A stretch of 6,565 nt of DNA from Spirochaetota bacterium (GTDB lineage: Bacteria > Spirochaetota > UBA4802 > JAFGJZ01), in NCBI GenBank assembly GCA_023396615.1, contig JAEWVM010000249.1, positions 1-6,565 of the forward strand, in the 5' to 3' direction. Position 1 is the stretch's first letter; each line of letters starts with the position of its first letter. Positions 1-6,102 of this stretch are shown here, piece by piece. The position numbers were made by a program, and so were the translations under genes. The notes below the pieces were generated by a model. The model searched no databases, was not told the origin of the DNA, and was given only the letters and a program-made list of their open reading frames with translations.

Positions 1-1471
1 GCAATGCATAACCCGGATTTTCGGGAAAAGAGGTTTGAACGAATTTAAGATCGGCTCCGTATTTTGATGTATAATATGATGTATCGAGAAAAGTATTAGC
101 GAGTGATGCATTTCTTTTCGAAAGGATCGCATTCTTAAGATGAAAGTATGCCTTATCCGTCATCCCGCTTGAAAAATATGATTTATAGTATAATATATCC
201 GATGAATATTTCCAGCCCGAATTTTTCAAAGCACCTGCTTCTTTTTCCGCAAGATCATACCAGCCTCTTTCGGAAAAGTATGCCCCTTTCAAAAGACGTG
301 TTGAGGGAGAATAAGCATTTTTCTGTTCAAGAGAATTAATTATTTCACCGCATTGATAAAACATCTTATTCTTCAGCTTAAGGAATCCCAGCTGAACAAG
401 CGCTTCGTAATTTGTTTTATCCGCGTTATGCGCTGAGCGCAGAAAGTAATCTTTCTTGGATGCGTTTTCCTCGGATAATGCTCGGTAATATGCCGCCTGG
501 GAGAAATAGTAATCAGAGATATCTACCGATGAAAATTCCGATGAACATGCATTTTTTGAAAATGAAACAAACCCTGATGAATACTTAACATATCCCCTGA
601 AAAAGCTGTCGGATTTATCCGAAGAACTTATATAATCGGGAAGAATTTGTTTTGAACTGAATAATTTGCCGTTTAATTTTTTCGGTGATTCTAAAAATTT
701 TAAATTTTCATTATCTGCTGATAATGAAAAACGCATTGAAGAAGTCTGCGACGGAAGAAGACGTATTTCTGTCAGATGAACACCTGAAGAAAGTTCGGCT
801 GAAATTATATCCTGAACCTGAAAATAATTGCGCGAATCTTCACCCTTATATACTTCAACCCCGTTGATCAATATCTGCATAAATCCCGATCTGCCGATAA
901 AAAAAGAAGCTTCTGTTTCAGATGAGCATTCGGCGTATGTACGCAAAACAAAAGCCCCGTCACTGTTCAGGTAATTTTCCGGAGAAACAGAACCTTGACT
1001 GTCGGATTTGACGATGCCTTTTTCTTTTATAAAGAAAGGTGAAGTATCAGCTTTTTCCATATCGCCTTTGCTGAAATTTTTTATCGGAGCCGAAATTTCA
1101 AAAAAGACCGGATATCCTTTTTCTTTTATCTCTGAACATTTCTTGAAATTATATGAATCAGAATATATTTTCAGACGGATTGCTTCATCAAGTTTAGCGA
1201 AATATGGAGATAATTTTTTACCCTTTTTCATTGAATCAAGAATGGCAAGAGAATCTGCGGATAGTTCAGGATTTTCCGAAAGCTCATAAAGAAAAAACAT
1301 TTTAGCTGCTTTACGGACACTGCCTGAAAATTCAGCCCGTGAAAGAGACAGAAGCGCTTCTTTATATAAAGATTTCTTTTTATAATCAAAAAATTCTTTT
1401 TCATCTGCCGGAACAGCAGCTGAGAGAACCGACGAAATCAAAATACAAAGCGAAATAATTTTTATGCGCAT
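1..1471 (-). CDS. Secreted TPR-like repeat protein with beta-sandwich segment, 3' end outside window
   Basis: The minus-strand frame is open from an ATG at 1471 to the window edge, giving 490 codons with no stop, so the C-terminus is missing. The start lies one base after the mnmE stop, with AGGA about 8 bases upstream inside mnmE. Residues 1-22 look like a Sec signal peptide: R2 and K4, a hydrophobic core, then SAAVPA with likely cleavage after A19 or A22, so the protein should be exported. Residues about 172-245 read as a jelly-roll-like segment, with ILINGVEVYKG at 200-210 and LSSGVHLTEIRL at 227-238. Residues about 320-452 form repeated helical pairs rich in Tyr, Ala and Leu, similar to TPR units (about 354-385, 388-418, 422-452). 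This order resembles the N-terminal half of large DUF3857/transglutaminase-like exported proteins, where a sandwich with a 'WLNG...LKKGWN' pattern sits among TPRs. That comparison is from memory and the diagnostic C-terminal domains are not in view. Function is unknown. Confidence 0.8.
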   Translation of the reverse strand, partial: MRIKIISLCILISSVLSAAVPADEKEFFDYKKKSLYKEALLSLSRAEFSGSVRKAAKMFFLYELSENPELSADSLAILDSMKKGKKLSPYFAKLDEAIRLKIYSDSYNFKKCSEIKEKGYPVFFEISAPIKNFSKGDMEKADTSPFFIKEKGIVKSDSQGSVSPENYLNSDGAFVLRTYAECSSETEASFFIGRSGFMQILINGVEVYKGEDSRNYFQVQDIISAELSSGVHLTEIRLLPSQTSSMRFSLSADNENLKFLESPKKLNGKLFSSKQILPDYISSSDKSDSFFRGYVKYSSGFVSFSKNACSSEFSSVDISDYYFSQAAYYRALSEENASKKDYFLRSAHNADKTNYEALVQLGFLKLKNKMFYQCGEIINSLEQKNAYSPSTRLLKGAYFSERGWYDLAEKEAGALKNSGWKYSSDILYYKSYFSSGMTDKAYFHLKNAILSKRNASLANTFLDTSYYTSKYGADLKFVQTSFPENPGYAL

Positions 1472-1472
1472 T

Positions 1473-2831
1473 TTATTTTCCTATACAGAATCTTCCGAAT
1501 ATCGAATTTAGAATATCGTCAGGAGAGATTAATCCGGTAATCTCTGAAAGAGAGTTTATAAGTTCAGCTGCATCTGCAGCTATTATCTCCTCAGGATTTC
1601 CGCAATCTATGGAATTTACTAAATTATCGGCTGCATCCGAAGAATGTTCAAGAATTTTAAGGACGCGCATATCAGCAATGAAAGAATTTGAGCATCCCGA
1701 GAAATTAGATCTCACAGCTTCGGAAAGCTTTGAGTGAAATTCCGAGAAATTATGTCCGGTTAATGCGGAAAAATCGATTATATCACGACCAATTTTTTTC
1801 TTAATGGATAAGACTTCTTTACTGTCAGCACAATCAGTCTTATTTAAAAGTATAACGGATTTTTTATTTTCGGTAATTTTTAATATTTCTTCATCAAACG
1901 AATCAATGCCTGATAACGCATCAAGCATTACGACAGATATCTCAGACCGGGAGAGTATCTCACGGCTCTTTTCTATTCCGATTTTTTCAATTTCACAATC
2001 AGCATCGCGAATACCGGCCGTATCATATATATTAACATGAACACCTCCGAATTGAACCGTTTCCTTAATCATGTCCCTAGTTGTTCCGGGAATATTGGAA
2101 ACGATAGCTCTTTCGGAATTAAGAATGAGATTTAGAAGACTTGATTTTCCAGAATTCGGTTTGCCTACAATGGGTACATCTATCCCGCCGCTGAGTTTTG
2201 CCCCTGATGAACAGCGGCGAAGAACATCCTTAACCTCATCACGGATTTCTTCCGCCTGCTTTAAAGCTTCCGCTCTGCTGACAAATTCAATCTCTTCTGT
2301 TGAAAAATCTATTGCGCTCTCAATATCTCCCTTCAGAAGAATCAATTTTTCGCGCATGCTGTTGATGACATTTTTCAGCGAGCCGTGCATCTGCGAAAGC
2401 GCCGTGTTTATTTCCCAGTCACTGCGCGCGCAGATAAGAGCATTGACCGATTCGGCTTCCGTTAAATCCATTTTTCCGTTTATGAATGCCCTGCGTGAAA
2501 ATTCACCTGGCTCGGCCATTCTCGCTCCGCTTTCGAGAAGAAATGAAATTATATTTTTTACGATAAGAGGATTTCCGTGACAGCTGAGTTCAACCGTATC
2601 CTCTCCGGTAAAACTTGCCGGTGATTCAAAATATGAAAGGATTAGTTCGTCAAGAATACGTCCATTCGAAGAAAGCTTTCCGTACACAGCTTTGGCGTGC
2701 GAAACTTTTACGTATGAAGAAAAAGAATTTTTGAAGAGAATAAGCGCGCCGTCTCCGCTAACGCGGATGACTGCCAGAGCCGAATTGACAAATGGAGTCG
2801 CCGGCGCGCAGATTATATCATTCACTGACAT
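1473..2831 (-). CDS. mnmE: tRNA uridine-5-carboxymethylaminomethyl(34) synthesis GTPase MnmE
   Basis: MnmE (TrmE) works with MnmG to modify the wobble uridine U34 of certain tRNAs, using a methylene-tetrahydrofolate-derived carbon and GTP hydrolysis in the cytoplasm. The 452 residues match the usual length. The N-terminal folate-binding domain covers about 1-120, with the family pattern PGEFSRRAFINGKMDLTEAE at 108-127. A helical domain is interrupted by the G domain at about 216-375. G-domain motifs are all present: P-loop GKPNSGKS 223-230, GTTRD 249-253, DTAG 270-273, NKTD 330-333 and SALTG 355-359. The protein ends in FCIGK, whose Cys449 is the conserved C-terminal cysteine of the family. 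The ATG at 2831 lies inside jag (14-base overlap) and has no clear Shine-Dalgarno, so translation is probably coupled to jag. A GTG two codons downstream is an alternative start. No mnmG partner is in the window. Confidence 0.97.
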   Translation of the reverse strand: MSVNDIICAPATPFVNSALAVIRVSGDGALILFKNSFSSYVKVSHAKAVYGKLSSNGRILDELILSYFESPASFTGEDTVELSCHGNPLIVKNIISFLLESGARMAEPGEFSRRAFINGKMDLTEAESVNALICARSDWEINTALSQMHGSLKNVINSMREKLILLKGDIESAIDFSTEEIEFVSRAEALKQAEEIRDEVKDVLRRCSSGAKLSGGIDVPIVGKPNSGKSSLLNLILNSERAIVSNIPGTTRDMIKETVQFGGVHVNIYDTAGIRDADCEIEKIGIEKSREILSRSEISVVMLDALSGIDSFDEEILKITENKKSVILLNKTDCADSKEVLSIKKKIGRDIIDFSALTGHNFSEFHSKLSEAVRSNFSGCSNSFIADMRVLKILEHSSDAADNLVNSIDCGNPEEIIAADAAELINSLSEITGLISPDDILNSIFGRFCIGK

Positions 2832-3468
2832 TTTTCGGAAGTATTTTTACCTTTCGGTAAATTCCCATTCCTTCGCTTTTTGTTTCTACTTTATCATGAT
2901 TCTGCAAAGAAAGATGAACAAGTCTGCGCTCAAATGGATTCATCGGTTCAAGCACAACCGGCTTGCCCGTCCTCATAACTTTTTTTGCGGCCTCGAAAGA
3001 AACTTTTTTTATTGCACGTTCACGTTTTGCACGGTAGCCTTCGATATCGAGAATAATTTTCTTCTCTGTGGAAGTCTGCTGGCTTACGATGACATTCACA
3101 ATAAACTGAATCGCTTCAAGATTCCGTCCTTTCTTTCCGATTATGAGTCCCGAGTCGTCACTTTCAAATTCAACATAGACTTTTGATTCGCCTTCATGAA
3201 ATTCATTGATGATATATTTTACGCCCATGCGTGTAAGGATCTCATTCAGCACGGTCTTGACATTAGCACCGACATCCTTAACATCCGCATTGTAAGTTAC
3301 TCTGATCTTTGCCGGACGAGAAACACCGAATCCGAAAATTCCGCTTTTACCCTCATCGATTATTTCGACAAGGTTATCATCAACAGAATCCGCATTCAAG
3401 CCGAGCTCTTCTGCAGCCCGGCGTTTAGCATCCTCTACGGTTTTTCCTTCAACTTCGATGACCTTCAT
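2818..3468 (-). CDS. jag: RNA-binding protein Jag/KhpB (Jag-N, KH, R3H domains)
   Basis: This 216-residue protein has the full Jag (SpoIIIJ-associated, KhpB) architecture. The Jag-N domain spans about 1-50 and ends in the typical KSGIFGFG motif (41-48). A KH domain follows at about 70-145, with the loop GLIIGKKGRN (107-116) carrying the GxxG element GKKG. An R3H domain spans about 150-212, with the R-x3-H signature R181...H185 inside NPFERRLVHLSLQ and the SEGMGIYRKV segment. The family binds single-stranded RNA. In firmicutes, KhpB works with KhpA and affects cell division and envelope growth; its role outside that group is poorly defined. The start overlaps the yidC stop as ATGA (3465-3468) and is preceded by a perfect AGGAGG, so the start is secure. 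Position right after yidC is the classical arrangement, suggesting co-expression with the insertase. The stop lies 14 bases inside mnmE. Confidence 0.96.
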   Translation of the reverse strand: MKVIEVEGKTVEDAKRRAAEELGLNADSVDDNLVEIIDEGKSGIFGFGVSRPAKIRVTYNADVKDVGANVKTVLNEILTRMGVKYIINEFHEGESKVYVEFESDDSGLIIGKKGRNLEAIQFIVNVIVSQQTSTEKKIILDIEGYRAKRERAIKKVSFEAAKKVMRTGKPVVLEPMNPFERRLVHLSLQNHDKVETKSEGMGIYRKVKILPKNVSE

Positions 3469-5156
3469 TTGCTTCCTCCTGCCTTGACAGTTTTAGCCGG
3501 TTTTCTGGTGATATAAAGCTGGTGCGCAATCTGAAGTGCATTCTGCACGATCCAGTAAATAACAAGTCCTGACGGCATGCTCCAGAAGAAGAAAAGGAAC
3601 ATAACAGGCATCAGCATCAGCATCATTTTCTGCTGAGGATTTCCCGTATCAACTGAAGTCATCTTCTGCTGAATGAATGAAGTAACAAGCATTATCAATG
3701 GAAGAATGTTGAGATTGAGCCCCATGACATGACCGACTGTATCAGGCATCGAAAGATCATGCATCCAGAAGAAGAAAGGCGCGCGCCACATATCGATCGA
3801 ATTGCTTAGCGCGCTGTAAAGTGCGAAGAAAAAAGGCATCTGTATAATAAGCGGCAGACAGCCCCCGAGAGGATTAACTCCCGCGGTTTTATAAAGCGAC
3901 ATCATCTCTTTCTGAAGCTCTTGCGGTTTGTCCTTGTACTTAATTTTAAGCTCAGCCATTTTCGGAGAAAGCTCGGACATCTTCTTCATTGAATTTGTAG
4001 ATTTAATAGTAAGCGGAAGAAAAATGAGCTTAGTCAGTATAGAAAGCAGAATAATCGAAATACCGAGGTTTCCGAACACGCCGTTTATACCGAATAGAAT
4101 CTTGAGAACGACCCATCTGATCGGTTCAATCCACTTATTTATATCGACTGCCGGAGCTATGCTTTTATCAACTGCAAGAAGTATATCCTTATTCTTTTCT
4201 GCAAGAGCTACTTTGATTTTGCGCTCGGCAGTATCGCCGCTTTTAAGTTTAACGTTTGAAGAAACAAGAGCAGTTCTGTGACCCGGAGTTTTTCTCGAAT
4301 CGTATTTAACCGAATCTGCTTTAAAATTCTGAGGAATCATTACAAGCGAAATGAAACGGCTTGAAACACCTGCCCAGACAGGATTCTTTCCTTCTTTTGT
4401 ATCAGTTTCATCAGAAAACCATCCGCCGCCCTTTTTTCCTTTTTCGAGATCTTCAGGATCTTCCGAAAGAGCATAGATTGTGCTCGGTGCATTATAGTAG
4501 CCTTCGTAGTTTTCTATCTGTGGACCGAGAAAATCCGGTGAAGTTATATATATGTTACCGGAAGGAAATTCGAATTCATCTGCAGACGTATTTGTGATGC
4601 GGAAGGAAACATCAAACGAATGAGTTTCGTTGTTAAATAGAAAACTTTTTTCGATAACAATATTTTTACCATTGATTACGGCAGAAAGAGCATAAACAAC
4701 TTCATTGCCTTCCGCTTTTTTCACTTCCCAGATTTCATCATCAAGAGAAGAGCCCGAAAGAAGTTCCTTGTCTGAAAAATATACCGGAAAATCAAGATAT
4801 CCTTTCACGTCGAGTTTTTCACGTCCTGCGACAAGTTCTATCTGTTTTTCGCCGTACTTAATGCTTTCTATGCGTGCTCCCTTGCTGGAAAGAACTGCAT
4901 TATAGTTTTTAACTTTTATTGTATTTTTAGTTTCAACCGCGGGAGTCTTCGAGGCGGTTTTCTGAATCTTTGATTCTTCAGATTTCGCATTTTTATCAGT
5001 TTTTTCTTCAGTCTTAGCCGCAGTTTCTTTTTTTGCTTCGGTCTCTACGACAGCCTGAGATGTCGGAGGGACAGTTTTCTTTCCGAAAAACTGTCCCCAT
5101 GCAATCCAAATAACCAGAGAGATTACAATCGCTATAATTAAATTTTTATTTCCCAT
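3465..5156 (-). CDS. yidC: Membrane protein insertase YidC (diderm type, with periplasmic P1 domain)
   Basis: YidC inserts and folds inner-membrane proteins, alone or with SecYEG. The 563 residues include a first membrane segment at about 5-22, a Lys/Glu/Thr-rich low-complexity linker at about 26-80, a periplasmic beta-sandwich P1 domain at about 80-330, and the conserved insertase core at about 345-548. Core features include GNLGISIILLSILTKLIFLPLT (TM2 region, 362-383), a charged cytoplasmic hairpin at about 386-425 containing SPKMAELKIKYKDKP, then AGVNPLGGCLPLIIQMPFFFALY (425-447) and PSGLVIYWIVQNALQ (528-542). The groove position equivalent to E. coli Arg366 is Lys376 here, which keeps the positive charge. 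The cytoplasmic tail is short and basic. The start at 5156 has AAGGA seven bases upstream. The P1 domain marks the diderm form, unlike the shorter lipoprotein SpoIIIJ/OxaA type. yidD precedes and jag follows. Confidence 0.97.
   Translation of the reverse strand: MGNKNLIIAIVISLVIWIAWGQFFGKKTVPPTSQAVVETEAKKETAAKTEEKTDKNAKSEESKIQKTASKTPAVETKNTIKVKNYNAVLSSKGARIESIKYGEKQIELVAGREKLDVKGYLDFPVYFSDKELLSGSSLDDEIWEVKKAEGNEVVYALSAVINGKNIVIEKSFLFNNETHSFDVSFRITNTSADEFEFPSGNIYITSPDFLGPQIENYEGYYNAPSTIYALSEDPEDLEKGKKGGGWFSDETDTKEGKNPVWAGVSSRFISLVMIPQNFKADSVKYDSRKTPGHRTALVSSNVKLKSGDTAERKIKVALAEKNKDILLAVDKSIAPAVDINKWIEPIRWVVLKILFGINGVFGNLGISIILLSILTKLIFLPLTIKSTNSMKKMSELSPKMAELKIKYKDKPQELQKEMMSLYKTAGVNPLGGCLPLIIQMPFFFALYSALSNSIDMWRAPFFFWMHDLSMPDTVGHVMGLNLNILPLIMLVTSFIQQKMTSVDTGNPQQKMMLMLMPVMFLFFFWSMPSGLVIYWIVQNALQIAHQLYITRKPAKTVKAGGSK
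3475..3480 (-). promoter_or_regulatory. Shine-Dalgarno of jag, embedded in the yidC 3' end
   Basis: On the minus strand AGGAGG stands six bases before the jag ATG. These bases also encode the Ala-Gly-Gly-Ser part of the YidC C-terminus. It is the strongest ribosome binding site in the cluster and fixes the jag start even though the two genes overlap by four bases. Confidence 0.85.
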
Positions 5157-5162
5157 TACCGG

Positions 5163-5192
5163 TTCCTTTTATTAGGTTACCAGGAAAAGGAA
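5163..5192 (-). promoter_or_regulatory. Inverted repeat enclosing the yidC Shine-Dalgarno
   Basis: The 39-base yidD-yidC gap contains a perfect 8-base inverted repeat: TTCCTTTT and AAAAGGAA on the transcript strand (5192-5185 and 5170-5163), separated by 14 bases. The downstream arm contains the yidC Shine-Dalgarno AAGGA (5168-5164), so folding would hide it. The upstream arm begins only four bases after the yidD stop, within reach of a terminating ribosome. The pairing is direct from sequence; a regulatory role is inferred, and the stem is AU-rich and so only moderately stable. Confidence 0.45.
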
Positions 5193-5195
5193 GGC

Positions 5196-5444
5196 TTATT
5201 TTTCAGGCACGGGATCATATCCGCCCGGAAAAAACGGATTGCAGCGTAAAATTCTTTTCATAGAAAGAAAAGAACCCTTCAACAAGCCGTATCTCTTCAG
5301 AGCTGTTACAGTATACTCCGAGCATGAAGGATAATACCTGCATGCCGGCGGAAGCAAAGGCGATATGACATATTTATAAACCTTTACGGCAAGGATCAGA
5401 ATCCATGCGATAAAAGCGAAAAAATTTCCCAACACCGGTCTCAT
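5196..5444 (-). CDS. yidD: Membrane protein insertion efficiency factor YidD
   Basis: YidD is a small inner-membrane-associated protein that assists YidC-dependent insertion. The 82 residues carry the family hallmarks: YKYVISPLLPPACRYYPSCS (23-42) and RILRCNPFFPGGYDPVP (64-80), with conserved cysteines C35, C41 and C68. The N-terminal 20 residues are strongly hydrophobic and followed by basic residues, consistent with an amphipathic or membrane-associated helix. Length is within the usual 70-90 range. The ATG shares one base with the rnpA stop (TAATG) and has no clear Shine-Dalgarno, only a weak GGGA about 10 bases upstream, so translation is probably by re-initiation after rnpA. Its place between rnpA and yidC is the canonical one. 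Confidence 0.96.
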   Translation of the reverse strand: MRPVLGNFFAFIAWILILAVKVYKYVISPLLPPACRYYPSCSEYTVTALKRYGLLKGSFLSMKRILRCNPFFPGGYDPVPEK

Positions 5445-5812
5445 TAATCAATAATCCCGTTTTTCCGCGCGAGATACTCAAATTCGGTTCTGATGCCGGA
5501 AAAATCCGACTTCGAAATTCCGTCTGACGCTTTGATTATTAACACGGGGTTTCCCCTCATGCACGGCAGAAATTCTCTCACAACGGCTCTAAGCCTTCTT
5601 TTAATCCTGTTTCTATCATGCGCCTTACCGCATCTTTTGCTGACGGAAAAACCGACAAGAGGACAAGAAGGAGCAGCAATAAGCCCTTCCTTCTCCCATT
5701 TTGCTGTATTTCCTGAAAAAATTGCGATATCGGCACCTCTTATCCTTCTTCCTTCTTTAAATACGAGCGAAAAGCTCTTCTTTCCTTTAAGAGAATTCCG
5801 CTTTTTAATCAT
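5444..5812 (-). CDS. rnpA: Ribonuclease P protein component
   Basis: RnpA is the protein subunit of RNase P; with the catalytic RNA it removes the 5' leader from precursor tRNAs. The 122 residues match the family. The N-terminal RNSLKGKKSFSLVFKEGRR (5-23) is the typical opening with aromatic residues of the leader-binding cleft. VGFSVSKRCGKAHDRNRIKR (53-72) contains the conserved RNR helix, RNRIKRRLR at 67-75. The C-terminal part is the usual variable region. The ATG shares its A with the final base of the rpmH stop (TAATG), and no Shine-Dalgarno is visible upstream, so translation should depend on ribosomes finishing rpmH. The RNase P RNA gene is not in this window. Confidence 0.96.
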   Translation of the reverse strand: MIKKRNSLKGKKSFSLVFKEGRRIRGADIAIFSGNTAKWEKEGLIAAPSCPLVGFSVSKRCGKAHDRNRIKRRLRAVVREFLPCMRGNPVLIIKASDGISKSDFSGIRTEFEYLARKNGIID

Positions 5813-5967
5813 TATTTCGCGTATTTAGTGTCAGAAACAGTAAGTTTGTGGCGTCCTTTTGCACGGCGTCTTCTAAGAACATTAATTCCGTCTTTTGTTG
5901 CCTGTCTTGCTCTGAAACCATGAGTTCTGATGCGCTTCTTTTTACTAGGCTGATAAGTTCTTTTCAT
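5812..5967 (-). CDS. rpmH: 50S ribosomal protein L34
   Basis: This 51-codon gene encodes L34, a small basic protein of the large ribosomal subunit. The protein starts MKRTYQPSKKKRIRTHGFRA, continues RQATKDGINVLRRRRAKGRH and ends KLTVSDTKYAK. The MKRTYQPS opening, THGFRAR and RRRRAKGR segments are diagnostic. It is about 5-7 residues longer than the common 44-46 residue form because of the tail after KLTV. The start at 5967 has AGAGG eight bases upstream. It is the first gene of the cluster behind a strong -35 hexamer, the usual arrangement. Its stop overlaps the rnpA ATG by one base. Confidence 0.97.
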   Translation of the reverse strand: MKRTYQPSKKKRIRTHGFRARQATKDGINVLRRRRAKGRHKLTVSDTKYAK

Positions 5968-5975
5968 TTGAAATA

Positions 5976-5980
5976 CCTCT
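5976..5980 (-). promoter_or_regulatory. Shine-Dalgarno of rpmH
   Basis: AGAGG on the transcript strand sits eight bases before the rpmH ATG. It is the entry ribosome binding site for rpmH and, through the TAATG couplings, probably also for rnpA and yidD, which lack clear sites of their own. Confidence 0.7.
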
Positions 5981-6012
5981 TATATAAGTAATATAGTCTG
6001 CTTTAGTAATTC

Positions 6013-6030
6013 TTTTCCATTGTGGGAAAA
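6013..6030 (-). promoter_or_regulatory. Short hairpin in the rpmH leader
   Basis: TTTTCC and GGAAAA form a perfect 6-base inverted repeat around a 6-base loop (CACAAT) on the transcript strand. If transcription starts about seven bases after the proposed -10, this hairpin lies at the extreme 5' end of the operon mRNA. A stabilising or regulatory role is possible but inferred. It is not followed by a U-run, so it is not a terminator. Confidence 0.35.
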
Positions 6031-6037
6031 ACGCTTA

Positions 6038-6065
6038 AAGTTAAAAACATGCCTAGTATTGTCAA
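6038..6065 (-). promoter_or_regulatory. Sigma70-type promoter for the rpmH operon
   Basis: A perfect -35 TTGACA (6065-6060) lies upstream of rpmH. The best-placed -10 is TAACTT (6043-6038) after a 16-base spacer, matching the T, A and final T of TATAAT. An A/T-rich run just upstream of the -35 could act as an UP element. This would give a leader of about 63 bases before rpmH. The -35 is convincing; the exact -10 is uncertain, and TATA-like sequences closer to rpmH lack a good -35. Confidence 0.55.
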
Positions 6066-6092
6066 TTGAATTTTTGGCACATTCTTTGAATT
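6066..6092 (-). repeat. Two direct TTGAATT repeats just upstream of the rpmH -35
   Basis: The heptamer TTGAATT (plus strand; AATTCAA on the transcript strand) occurs at 6066-6072 and 6086-6092. The copies start 20 bases apart, close to two helical turns, and the nearer one abuts the -35 hexamer. The spacing would suit a dimeric regulator, but in A/T-rich DNA the match may be chance. Confidence 0.3.
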
Positions 6093-6102
6093 AAACCGTC
6101 AT

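Noticed and set aside
1445..1447. Cys9 of the secreted protein as a lipoprotein lipobox
   Set aside because: The preceding residues I-S-L do not fit a lipobox and Cys9 lies within the hydrophobic core, too close to the N-terminus; a standard signal peptidase I site follows.
2422..2433. Perfect 12-base palindrome CTGCGCGCGCAG, with a similar GGCGCGCGCC at 3778-3787
   Set aside because: Both lie inside conserved coding sequence (LICAR of MnmE, WRAP of YidC), have no loop, and are likely chance GC-rich codon runs.
2071..2580. Plus-strand open frame of 169 codons opposite mnmE
   Set aside because: It is antisense to the conserved MnmE G and helical domains, has no recognisable motif or ribosome site, and is explained by the mnmE codon pattern.
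2692..3186. Plus-strand open frame of 164 codons opposite the mnmE/jag junction
   Set aside because: It crosses two well-supported genes on the other strand and its protein is low-complexity Phe-rich, typical of the reverse of Lys/Glu codons.
3582..3779. Near-identical TCCAGAAGAAGAAA at about 3582 and 3766
   Set aside because: Both encode Phe-Phe-Phe-Trp in separate YidC membrane segments, so the similarity comes from shared amino acids.
6019..6028. DnaA-box-like TGTGGGAAA upstream of rpmH, hinting at an origin
   Set aside because: It has two mismatches to TGTGGATAA, is a single copy, and there is no dnaA gene or box cluster. It is better explained as part of the leader hairpin.
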